From Clostridia bacterium (GTDB taxonomy: Bacteria > Bacillota_A > Clostridia > Oscillospirales > CAG-272), in NCBI GenBank assembly GCA_017936125.1, contig JAGBGE010000015.1, positions 1 to 10,940 of the forward strand: a stretch of DNA of 10,940 nucleotides, in the 5' to 3' direction. The notes beneath the pieces are model-generated. The model was not told where the DNA came from, ran no database searches, and saw only the letters and a list, made by a program, of their open reading frames with translations. A program made the translations under genes and the position numbers. Positions 1-6,921 of the stretch are shown here, one piece after another. The number at the start of each line of letters is the position of its first letter. Positions within the stretch are counted from its first letter, which is position 1.

Positions 1-462
<462 letters not shown>

Positions 463-469
463 AATATGC

Positions 470-988
470 TTAATTTGCGGTTTTTACCATTGCAAATCTG
501 ATTATGTGCTTGCCTTTTCTGTATCCCTTCTGGAATACCTCAATAATCTCGCCCTCGCCGTAGGATTCATCGTCTACGTGAAAAACTGCGTTGTGAATAT
601 TGGGGTCAAAGGTTTCGCCACACTTGCCGAATTCCTCGACTCCGAGCTTTTCAAATACAGAAGCCGTGGTCTTGGCAATAATTTGAAGTCCCTCTTTAAC
701 CTTCTCGCCGTCATCGAAGCTTGCCGCACGGTCGAGATTGTCGATGATAGGAAGAAGCTCGTTCACGGTGTCAGCAACAGCCGTTTCGTAAATCGCGTCC
801 TTTTCCTCTCTCGAGCGACGTCTGAAGTTATCGTATTCCGCCGCCATACGAAGATACTTGTCATCGTATTCGGCTATTTTTGCTTTAAGCTCCTCGATTT
901 CTGCAAGAAGCTTTTTGTCCTGCTTTTTAATCTTTGCCTCGGGCACAGCCTTTTCTGTACTCTCGGGTGTGTTCTTGATTTCTTCCAC
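470..988 (-). CDS. grpE: Nucleotide exchange factor GrpE
   Basis: GrpE is the homodimeric cytoplasmic exchange factor that releases ADP from DnaK. The 172-residue product has a charged, low-complexity N-terminus (1-25), a long heptad-rich helix (about 25-75, including the AEYDNFRRRSREEK stretch), the LLPIIDNLDRA segment (78-88), and the C-terminal beta domain with the family signature FDPNIHNAV (127-135) and a near-terminal IIRFAMV (162-168). Length is ordinary for Gram-positive GrpE, which usually has about 170-200 residues. The start is GTG at 988-986; the ribosome binding site AGGAG (996-1000) ends one base before the hrcA stop codon (1001-1003), so translation is probably coupled to hrcA. 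It lies between hrcA and dnaK, the standard order in Firmicutes. Confidence 0.97.
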   Translation of the reverse strand: MEEIKNTPESTEKAVPEAKIKKQDKKLLAEIEELKAKIAEYDDKYLRMAAEYDNFRRRSREEKDAIYETAVADTVNELLPIIDNLDRAASFDDGEKVKEGLQIIAKTTASVFEKLGVEEFGKCGETFDPNIHNAVFHVDDESYGEGEIIEVFQKGYRKGKHIIRFAMVKTAN

Positions 989-1000
989 AACTATTCTCCT

Positions 1001-2068
1001 TTAGTCAAAATCATCATATCCCGGCGGTAACGCAGCTCCACCGAATATTTTGTCAATTCCGCTTGCCAAACCGTTGAGCATTTCTATAACCTTGGAATAA
1101 TTCATTCGCTTCGGTCCTATGACGCCAACGGCAAGCTGCTTGCCACCGATATTTACGTTCTTGAATATCAACGCGGTGTTCTTCATCGCATCGGTGTCGC
1201 TCTCCGTGCCGATATAAACGTGTATGTCATCCTCGTCGTTCGATTGTGAAGAAATAACGTCAAGCAGCTTATCCTTTTCCTCAAACATTCCGAGTAGATT
1301 TCTCACGTCGGAAACATCGGAATACTCGGGATACTGGAGAAGCTTCGTGATTCCCTCAAGCTTTACGTCAGCCGTGTCAAGCTCGTTCATCGCTTCGTAT
1401 ATAACCTTAACCGTGGGGTGAACCATAGCTCCGGCTGAGCCCATGAGAGCCTCGAGCTTAACAATTATCGGCATCGTGATGCCGTCGCTCGTGAGATTTA
1501 CAAGGTAAATATTCAAAGCCTCGGTGAATCTGCGAAGTGTGTCCTCGGAAAGAGGGAAGGGAAGATGTATCTTCTTCGTCTTTACTATATCGCCCTCAAA
1601 GGTCATAACCAAGAGGAAATCACGCTCGGAGAGAAGCACGCTCTTGAATTGAACGATTCTCACCTTGCCGACTCCCGGCTTGAATGCGATGCCCGTATAG
1701 TCGGAGAATGAAGACGCAAGCCTTGAAACCTCCGAGAGAATCTCATCCATCTCGGTCAGCTTGTAGCGAAGCATCTGGTTTATTTCGTCGATTTCCGAAC
1801 GAGTATTCTTATATTGATGCACGAGCGCGTCGACGTAATATCTGTATCCAAGCTCCGAGGGAACTCTGCCCGCGGAGGTGTGAGGCTGGAGAAGATAGCC
1901 CATCTCCTCGAGCTCTGCCATCTCATTTCTGATGGTCGCAGGCGAGCAGGAAATCCCCACGTCCTGTGAGAGATACTTCGAGCCGACCGGCTCTCCTCCT
2001 GCAATGTGAGCGTCAACTATCGCTTTTAGTATTTGCATTTTTCTCGGGGTAAGTCGTGAATCATCCAT
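1001..2068 (-). CDS. hrcA: Heat-inducible transcription repressor HrcA
   Basis: HrcA represses class I heat-shock genes by binding the CIRCE inverted repeat, and its folding depends on GroEL in the systems studied. The 355-residue protein starts with a winged-helix DNA-binding domain: TPRKMQILKAIVDAHI (7-22), the helix-turn-helix region around GSKYLSQDVGISCSPATIRNEM (29-50) and the highly conserved PHTSAGRVPSELGYRYYVD wing (62-80). A long alpha/beta domain of the GAF-like HrcA type follows. Length is close to the Bacillus protein (about 343). The ATG at 2068-2066 follows a CGAGGT ribosome binding site near 2075-2080. It is first in the operon with grpE and dnaK, and a CIRCE lies 28 bases upstream of its start, which implies autorepression. 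Confidence 0.97.
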   Translation of the reverse strand: MDDSRLTPRKMQILKAIVDAHIAGGEPVGSKYLSQDVGISCSPATIRNEMAELEEMGYLLQPHTSAGRVPSELGYRYYVDALVHQYKNTRSEIDEINQMLRYKLTEMDEILSEVSRLASSFSDYTGIAFKPGVGKVRIVQFKSVLLSERDFLLVMTFEGDIVKTKKIHLPFPLSEDTLRRFTEALNIYLVNLTSDGITMPIIVKLEALMGSAGAMVHPTVKVIYEAMNELDTADVKLEGITKLLQYPEYSDVSDVRNLLGMFEEKDKLLDVISSQSNDEDDIHVYIGTESDTDAMKNTALIFKNVNIGGKQLAVGVIGPKRMNYSKVIEMLNGLASGIDKIFGGAALPPGYDDFD

Positions 2069-2095
2069 ATTCTTTACCTCGTTTCTTGCCGAATT

Positions 2096-2122
2096 TTAGC
2101 ACTTGAAGTATTGGAGTGCTAA
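2096..2122. promoter_or_regulatory. CIRCE operator (HrcA binding site)
   Basis: The plus strand reads TTAGCACTT (2096-2104), nine spacer bases, then GAGTGCTAA (2114-2122). This matches the CIRCE consensus TTAGCACTC-N9-GAGTGCTAA at 17 of 18 arm positions, with one mismatch at 2104. It sits just downstream of the hrcA -10 hexamer, around the expected transcription start, where bound HrcA would block RNA polymerase. It is therefore the expected heat-shock control element for hrcA-grpE-dnaK. Confidence 0.96.
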
Positions 2123-2135
2123 CGCTTACATATAT

Positions 2136-2164
2136 AATATACCCACTTTTTCTAGGAAAGTCAA
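2136..2164 (-). promoter_or_regulatory. Sigma-A promoter of the hrcA-grpE-dnaK operon
   Basis: On the minus strand a TTGACT -35 hexamer (2159-2164) is followed by a 17-base spacer and a TATATT -10 hexamer (2136-2141). The CIRCE begins 13 bases after the -10, overlapping the start region. This is the classic vegetative promoter plus CIRCE arrangement of Gram-positive heat-shock operons. Confidence 0.85.
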
Positions 2165-2333
2165 TACTTTTTCTGCTAAAAATTATGAATTTTCTGTTAA
2201 TATTTGTTTCTCTCGTTACTAAAGTGCTAATTTTTGCACTTCCAAAGAAATAAAATACCTTTTGATTTTGGTTTACTATTTTTCTTCGTGACAGGAACAT
2301 TTATGCATAAAATGAATATTTATAAATTTTTTC

Positions 2334-2362
2334 TTGACAATATGAATCAAATAATATATAAT
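2334..2362 (+). promoter_or_regulatory. Consensus sigma-A promoter of rny
   Basis: TTGACA (2334-2339), a 17-base spacer and TATAAT (2357-2362) match the vegetative consensus at all 12 positions. Transcription should start near 2369-2370, giving an rny leader of about 110 bases. The -10 lies inside a 19-base perfect AT palindrome (2351-2369). The element predicts strong constitutive expression of rny and possibly of the genes behind it. Confidence 0.88.
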
Positions 2363-2384
2363 ATATTATGTATGATTATAATTT

Positions 2385-2404
2385 TCGCGCGGGGGTTAGC
2401 GCGA
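2385..2404 (+). other. GC-rich hairpin in the rny leader
   Basis: TCGCGC (2385-2390) and GCGCGA (2399-2404) form a perfect six-pair stem around an eight-base G-rich loop. It lies about 15 bases after the predicted rny transcription start, in otherwise very AT-rich leader. A T-run lies before the stem and none follows, so it is not a terminator. A 5' stabilising or protein-binding stem is possible but unproven. Confidence 0.45.
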
Positions 2405-2445
2405 GTATGCATATTCATATTTAACAACTTACTAAAAATCAGATA

Positions 2446-2475
2446 GATTACAGAAAAAGTAATCAGAAGGAGGTG
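2446..2475 (+). promoter_or_regulatory. Small hairpin next to the strong rny ribosome binding site
   Basis: GATTAC (2446-2451) and GTAATC (2459-2464) pair perfectly around a seven-base A-rich loop. Two bases later comes AAGGAGGTG (2467-2475), a near-perfect match to the 16S rRNA 3' end and five bases before the rny ATG. The ribosome binding site firmly fixes the rny start; the role of the hairpin, if any, is inferred. Confidence 0.55.
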
Positions 2476-2479
2476 TAAA

Positions 2480-4024
2480 ATGTTACCATTAGGACTTGCA
2501 ATAGGTCTGATAGCCGCAGCACTTGTGCTTGGCGGACTTATCGGATTTATTATCCGCAGATCGATAGCAGAGGGCAAGCTCGGTTCTGCCGAGGAGCAGG
2601 CGAGAAAAATTCTCGAGGACGCTATCAAGAATGCGGAGAATGCAAAGAAGGAATCTATTATTTCTGCAAAAGAAGAAATATTCCAGCTTAAAAAGGAAGC
2701 CGACTTCGACATCAAGGAGCGTCGCAAGGAGGTTTCAAGACTTGAGCGCAGAGTTACTCAGAAGGAGGAAGCTCTTGACGCAAAGATTGAGGGACTTGAG
2801 AAGAAGGAGGAAATCCTTCAGAACAAAACGGCAGAGGTTGATAAGGTAAAGGAAGAGATTGACAAGACTCTTGCAGGTCAGCTTGCAATGCTTGAGAAGA
2901 TTGCGGGACTCACCAGTGAGGACGCTAAGGCAGAGCTTGTTCGCCGCCTTGACAGCGAGATGCAGCACGAGACTGCTCTCAAGATCTCCGAGTATGAGGA
3001 GAAGTTCAAGGACGAGGCAGACGCAAAGGCGAAGGATATTCTCTCTCTCGCTATTCAGCGATTTGCGGCAGATCACGTCAGCGAGGTTGCTATCTCGGTA
3101 GTTCAGATTCCCGGTGACGAGATGAAGGGTAGAATTATCGGTCGTGAGGGTAGAAATATCCGCACTATCGAGAATCTTACCGGTGTTGAGCTTATCATCG
3201 ACGATACTCCCGACGTTATCACCGTTTCGGGCTTCGACCCCGTCAGACGTGAGATTGCGAGAATTGCTCTTGAGAAGCTTATCAGCGACGGTCGTATACA
3301 TCCCGCGAGAATTGAGGAAATGGTTGAGAAGGCTCGCCGTGACGTTGATTCCGCAATTAAGCAGGCAGGTGAGAAGGCTGTATTTGAGACAGGCGTTCAC
3401 GGCTTGCACCCCGAGCTTATTAAACTGCTCGGTCGTATGAAGTACCGTACATCTTACGGTCAGAACGCGCTTCGCCACTCCATTGAGGTTTCTATGCTCG
3501 CAGGAGTTATGGCAGAGGAGATGGGCGTTGACGTCACTCAGGCACGCAGAGCAGGTCTTCTTCACGATATTGGTAAGGCTATGACTGCCGAGGTTGACGG
3601 CTCGCACGTTCAGCTCGGTGTTGAGATTGCTACCAAGTACCGTGAGAACAAGGATATTATCCACGCTATTGAGGCTCACCATAACGACGTTGATCCTAAG
3701 AGCGCGCTTGATTTCATTATTCAGGCGGCAGACGCTATCAGCGCGGCTAGACCCGGCGCGCGCAGAGAGGACGTTGAGAACTACATCAAGCGACTTCAGA
3801 AGCTTGAGGAGGTTGCAGGCGACTTCAACGGTGTTGAAAAGACCTTTGCTATTCAGGCAGGCCGTGAGGTTAGAATTATGGTTAAGCCTGAGGTTATCTC
3901 GGACGACAAGATGAAGATTCTTGCGCGTGATATTGCCAAGAAGATTGAGGATGAGCTTGAGTATCCCGGTCAGATTAAGGTCAGTGTAATCCGCGAGTCT
4001 CGTACCGTAGATTACGCTAAATAG
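2480..4024 (+). CDS. rny: Ribonuclease Y
   Basis: RNase Y is a membrane-anchored endoribonuclease that initiates decay of many mRNAs in Firmicutes. The 514-residue protein has one N-terminal membrane helix (about residues 3-26, followed by RR), a long charged coiled coil (about 30-200), a KH RNA-binding domain with the [10 protein letters not shown] loop (217-226), and an HD domain. In the HD domain H333 (LRHS), the metal-binding H362-D363 pair in LLHDIGKA, and AHHND (399-403) are all visible, so the catalytic site looks intact. Length matches the family (about 510-520). The ATG follows a strong AAGGAGGTG site. The gene is divergent from hrcA, has a perfect-consensus promoter and is followed by a ymdB-type gene, as in Bacillus. 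Confidence 0.98.
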   Translation: MLPLGLAIGLIAAALVLGGLIGFIIRRSIAEGKLGSAEEQARKILEDAIKNAENAKKESIISAKEEIFQLKKEADFDIKERRKEVSRLERRVTQKEEALDAKIEGLEKKEEILQNKTAEVDKVKEEIDKTLAGQLAMLEKIAGLTSEDAKAELVRRLDSEMQHETALKISEYEEKFKDEADAKAKDILSLAIQRFAADHVSEVAISVVQIPGDEMKGRIIGREGRNIRTIENLTGVELIIDDTPDVITVSGFDPVRREIARIALEKLISDGRIHPARIEEMVEKARRDVDSAIKQAGEKAVFETGVHGLHPELIKLLGRMKYRTSYGQNALRHSIEVSMLAGVMAEEMGVDVTQARRAGLLHDIGKAMTAEVDGSHVQLGVEIATKYRENKDIIHAIEAHHNDVDPKSALDFIIQAADAISAARPGARREDVENYIKRLQKLEEVAGDFNGVEKTFAIQAGREVRIMVKPEVISDDKMKILARDIAKKIEDELEYPGQIKVSVIRESRTVDYAK

Positions 4025-4025
4025 T

Positions 4026-4111
4026 AAATTTTGCGAATTGCTTCAGAGTTTTAAGACTCGACGTAGGTAACTACGTCTGTCGCCTTAAAATCTTCGCACT
4101 TCATCAAAATT
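4026..4111 (+). repeat. Nested imperfect inverted repeat downstream of rny
   Basis: Starting two bases after the rny stop, paired arms nest inside each other: AATTTTG (4027-4033) with CAAAATT (4105-4111), TGCGAA (4032-4037) with TTCGCA (4093-4098), TTTTAAG (4049-4055) with CTTAAAA (4084-4090), and an inner perfect stem GACGTAG (4060-4066) with CTACGTC (4071-4077) closed by a GTAA loop. The two outermost pairings overlap by two bases, so they cannot both form fully. No U-run follows, so it is not a textbook terminator. It could be a stable 3' structure protecting rny mRNA, a small RNA, or a copy of a dispersed palindromic repeat; the window has only one copy. Confidence 0.6.
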
Positions 4112-4136
4112 AAAATTTGTATTATTAAATAATAAA

Positions 4137-4165
4137 ATGGGGCCATCACCGCGTGATAGCCCCAT
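4137..4165. terminator. GC-rich hairpin before ymdB, terminator-like only on the minus strand
   Basis: ATGGGGC (4137-4143) pairs with GCCCCAT (4159-4165), and after one C/A mismatch ATCAC (4145-4149) pairs with GTGAT (4153-4157), leaving a CGC loop. Read on the plus strand the stem is followed by A-rich sequence, so it would not terminate rny transcription. Read on the minus strand it is followed by ATTTTATTATTT, a fair U-rich tract. It could stop antisense transcription entering rny, or simply be a leader hairpin of ymdB. Function is uncertain. Confidence 0.45.
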
Positions 4166-4214
4166 AAAAATTAAAATGGCGTCGGGGATAGACCCGAATA
4201 GAAAAGAGAGCAAA

Positions 4215-4988
4215 GTGAAAATACTTGCGATTGGAGACGTTACAAGCCCGTCGGGCATTGAGCATCTCAAGAGAAATCTCTGGAAATTCAGAGAGGAAAA
4301 CAAAATTGATTTCTGCTTGGTAAACGGCGAGAATGCCGCTTTTATCACAGGAATATCACCCGATCTCGCGGAAATTTTGCTCCGTTCGGGCGCGGACTGC
4401 ATCACGGGCGGTAACCACACGCTGCGCAACAAGAGGACATATACCTTCCTCGACGAGTGCGGCGAGATTCTCCGTCCTGTCAATTTCGGTGACTCAGCTC
4501 CCGGCAGGGGCTATACCATACTCGACTGTATGGGCTACCGTATGCTCGTTATCAACGCTATGGGACAGGTGCATATCGAGCCGACGCTTGATTCACCATT
4601 TACGCATATTGATGCGGTGCTGAAAAGGGAAGAAGGAAATTACGATTTCGCGATTCTCGATATTCACGCAGAGGCAACTGGTGAGAAGCTAGCGGTAGGT
4701 TATGCCTACGACGGCAAAATCAATGTGATTTTCGGCACGCACACTCACGTGCAGACGGCTGACTCACAGATATTGCCGCTTGGTACGGGATACATAAGCG
4801 ACATCGGAATGTGCGGTGAGAGCGAGGGAATACTCGGTATGGACCCCGAGGTCGTTGTGATGCGTATGCGCTCAAATTTGCCATATAGCTTCAAGGCGGC
4901 AAGCGGCAGATGCCGCGCCGACGGAGTAATCTTTACGCTCGACACATCAAAAAGGTTTGTAACCAAGGTAGAGCGTATAAGCTTCTAA
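4215..4988 (+). CDS. ymdB: YmdB-family metallophosphoesterase (cyclic nucleotide phosphodiesterase)
   Basis: This family (TIGR00282) hydrolyses cyclic nucleotides in vitro; Bacillus YmdB affects biofilm and late developmental gene expression. With the chosen GTG start the protein has 257 residues, close to the family's roughly 260. Metal and catalytic motifs are present: GD (G7-D8), NGEN (37-40), GNHT with N67-H68, HAEAT (H151) and GTHTHVQTAD (H176, H178). The open frame extends upstream to 4137, but that ATG lies in a hairpin, adds 26 residues without homology and has no ribosome binding site. GTG at 4215-4217 gives VKILAIGDV, the expected beginning, although the AGAGAG site before it is weak. 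It follows rny by 190 bases, the usual gene order in Firmicutes, and no clear separate promoter was found. Confidence 0.93.
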   Translation: MKILAIGDVTSPSGIEHLKRNLWKFREENKIDFCLVNGENAAFITGISPDLAEILLRSGADCITGGNHTLRNKRTYTFLDECGEILRPVNFGDSAPGRGYTILDCMGYRMLVINAMGQVHIEPTLDSPFTHIDAVLKREEGNYDFAILDIHAEATGEKLAVGYAYDGKINVIFGTHTHVQTADSQILPLGTGYISDIGMCGESEGILGMDPEVVVMRMRSNLPYSFKAASGRCRADGVIFTLDTSKRFVTKVERISF

Positions 4989-5000
4989 AATGAAAACAAT

Positions 5001-5022
5001 TATTTGCAAAGAGGTGCAAATA
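5001..5022 (+). promoter_or_regulatory. Hairpin presenting the mnmG ribosome binding site in its loop
   Basis: TATTTGCA (5001-5008) and TGCAAATA (5015-5022) form a perfect eight-pair stem with the six-base loop AAGAGG (5009-5014). The loop contains most of the ribosome binding site GAGGTG (5011-5016), and the stem ends two bases before the mnmG ATG (5025). The inverted repeat is seen directly; that it affects translation is inference. Confidence 0.55.
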
Positions 5023-5024
5023 TT

Positions 5025-6902
5025 ATGAAATTAAAAACGCAGGTGGCTGTAATAGGAGCAGGTCACGCGGGAATCGAAGCGGCGCTCGCGTCTGCGAGAA
5101 TGGGCGTTGATACGGTTCTTTTCACCACAAATCTCGATGCTGTCGGCAATATGCCCTGCAATCCGTCTATCGGCGGAAGCGCCAAGGGGCATCTCGTCTT
5201 TGAGATAGACGCTCTTGGCGGTGAGATGGGATATGCTGCCGACCTTGCAACAGTTCAGTCGCGTACACTTAATCTCGGTAAGGGCGCTGCCGTTCACTCC
5301 AAGCGTGTGCAGGCAGACAGAGCCGAGTATAAGAAAATTATGAAAAAAACTATCGAGGGTGAGCCGCATCTCCGTCTTATTCAGGCTGAGATAGTTGAGA
5401 TCACCTTTGACGTTATAGACGGAGTAAAGACCGTCACGGGAGTGGTTACAGGTCTTGGCGAGAGATGGACTGCGAGTCGCGTTATAGTTGCGACGGGTAC
5501 GTTTCTTGACAGTCAGATTTTCGTCGGTGACAAGGTATATTCGGCAGGCCCTGACGGACTTATGCCTGCTTCGGCAGAGCTGTCCGAGTCGCTAAAAAGG
5601 CTTGGCGTTGAGCTTCAGCGCTTCAAGACCGGTACTCCTGCGAGAGTACATAGACGCTCGCTTGATTTTTCGGGTCTCGAGCTTCAGGAGGGAGAGAGCG
5701 AGCCGATACCCTACTCGGTGCGCACCGAAAAGCGCCCTGCGAACGAGGTCAATCTCGTGCCCTGTCATATAGTTTACACCAATAAGAACACTCACGAGGT
5801 GATACTCTCAAACCTTAATCGCTCGGCGATGTATTCGGGCAATATTACGGGTGAGGGCCCGAGGTACTGTCCGTCTATCGAAACGAAGCTCGTCAGATTT
5901 GCCGACAAGGAGAGGCATCAGCTCTTCGTCGAGCCCTGCGGTCTTGATACCGAGGAGCTTTATATACAGGGCTTCTCGACCTCGATGCCGACAGATATTC
6001 AGTACGAGATGCTCCATAGCCTTCAGGGCTTTGAGAATGCGGAAATTATGCGTTACGCGTATGCAATAGAATACGACTGCGCCGACCCGACGGGTATGTA
6101 TCCAACACTTGAATTTAAGTGTGCAAAAGGTCTTTACGGCGCAGGACAGTTCAACGGCACCTCGGGCTATGAGGAAGCCGCTGCTCAGGGACTGGTTGCG
6201 GGAATAAATGCGGCTCTTGCCGAAAAGGGTGAGGAGCCGATGATACTTCCACGCTCTTCGTCGTATATCGGCACGCTGATAGATGACCTCGTCACCAAGG
6301 GTGCCAGAGAGCCTTACAGAATTATGACCTCGAGAAGTGAATACAGACTTCTCTTGCGCCAGGATAACGCAGACCTAAGACTTACTGACATCGGTCACAG
6401 AGTAGGTCTTATCGGTGATGAGCGTTACGCCGCGTTTGAGGAAAAGCGCAGAATGATAGATAAAGAGATAGCAAGACTGGAGAAAACGGTTGTTCCGCCG
6501 TCGGAGCGTAATAACGAATATCTCTCCTCGCTCGGCTCATCGGAAATTTCCACGGGAATAAAGCTCGCGGAGCTGCTGCGCCGCCCAGAGCTGTCCTACA
6601 AGGCGCTCGCAGCGCTCGACCCCGAGAGACCCGAGCTACCCTCCGCGGTGGTGAGAACCGCCGAGATTCAGGTGAAGTATGAGGGCTACATCAAGCGTGA
6701 GCTTTCAGAGGTCGCAAGACAGAAAAAGCTCGAGGATAAGAAAATCCCCGAGGATATAGATTACGGTAAAATCGTCGGACTCAAGCAGGAGTCGGCAGAG
6801 AAGCTTGAGAAAATTCGCCCTGTGAGCATCGGTCAGGCGTCGAGAATCAGCGGTGTAAATCCTGCGGATATCAGCGTGCTGCTCATATATCTCGGGCATT
6901 AA
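5025..6902 (+). CDS. mnmG: tRNA uridine-5-carboxymethylaminomethyl modification enzyme MnmG (GidA)
   Basis: MnmG is the FAD-binding partner of MnmE; the complex installs a (carboxymethyl)aminomethyl group at C5 of wobble uridine 34 in several tRNAs. The 625-residue length matches the family (about 625-630). Visible are the FAD dinucleotide-binding motif GAGHAG (11-16), the conserved Cys in MPCNPSIGG (C45), KTGTPARV (201-208), a second conserved Cys in RYCPSIE (C282), and GQFNGTSGYEEAAAQG (374-389) near the FAD site, followed by the helical C-terminus. The frame is open from a TTG at 5004, but ATG at 5025 follows a GAGGTG ribosome binding site with suitable spacing and begins MKLKTQVAVIG as expected. 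It lies 36 bases after ymdB and 19 before a tcdA-like gene, probably in one operon. No mnmE, rsmG or other oriC-cluster gene is alongside. Confidence 0.97.
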   Translation: MKLKTQVAVIGAGHAGIEAALASARMGVDTVLFTTNLDAVGNMPCNPSIGGSAKGHLVFEIDALGGEMGYAADLATVQSRTLNLGKGAAVHSKRVQADRAEYKKIMKKTIEGEPHLRLIQAEIVEITFDVIDGVKTVTGVVTGLGERWTASRVIVATGTFLDSQIFVGDKVYSAGPDGLMPASAELSESLKRLGVELQRFKTGTPARVHRRSLDFSGLELQEGESEPIPYSVRTEKRPANEVNLVPCHIVYTNKNTHEVILSNLNRSAMYSGNITGEGPRYCPSIETKLVRFADKERHQLFVEPCGLDTEELYIQGFSTSMPTDIQYEMLHSLQGFENAEIMRYAYAIEYDCADPTGMYPTLEFKCAKGLYGAGQFNGTSGYEEAAAQGLVAGINAALAEKGEEPMILPRSSSYIGTLIDDLVTKGAREPYRIMTSRSEYRLLLRQDNADLRLTDIGHRVGLIGDERYAAFEEKRRMIDKEIARLEKTVVPPSERNNEYLSSLGSSEISTGIKLAELLRRPELSYKALAALDPERPELPSAVVRTAEIQVKYEGYIKRELSEVARQKKLEDKKIPEDIDYGKIVGLKQESAEKLEKIRPVSIGQASRISGVNPADISVLLIYLGH

Positions 6903-6921
6903 AAGATAGAAAGGAGAGGCT

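Larger units (their letters stand above)
2069..2479. other. Divergent intergenic region between hrcA and rny
   Basis: This 411-base AT-rich stretch separates the two divergent operons. It holds the CIRCE and promoter of hrcA, a second CIRCE-like half-site at 2222-2230, the rny promoter at 2334-2362 and an rny leader of about 110 bases with two short hairpins. No convincing gene is seen; the short open frames here lack ribosome binding sites and resemble translated AT-rich DNA. Confidence 0.8.

Noticed and set aside
2179..2193. AAAATT-ATG-AATTTT inverted repeat upstream of the hrcA promoter
   Set aside because: It is a short palindrome of A and T only, in AT-rich DNA where such repeats are expected by chance, with no link to a known operator.
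2234..2446. Plus-strand 70-codon hydrophobic open frame in the hrcA-rny intergenic region
   Set aside because: It begins with TTG, has no ribosome binding site and runs through the rny promoter. The hydrophobic look comes from AT-rich codons.
2735..3682. Minus-strand open frame of 315 codons opposite rny
   Set aside because: It lies wholly antisense to RNase Y, which has intact domains throughout. The translation is rich in Leu, Asn and Ser as expected from complementing GAG/CTT-rich codons, and there is no ribosome binding site or recognisable domain.
4137..4214. Extended N-terminus of ymdB from the upstream ATG
   Set aside because: The ATG is inside the arm of a hairpin, has no ribosome binding site, and the extra 26 residues are not found in the family. 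The conserved protein begins at the GTG at 4215.
5004..5024. Upstream TTG start for mnmG
   Set aside because: It would place the clear ribosome binding site inside the coding region and add seven residues before the usual MKLKTQVAVIG beginning.
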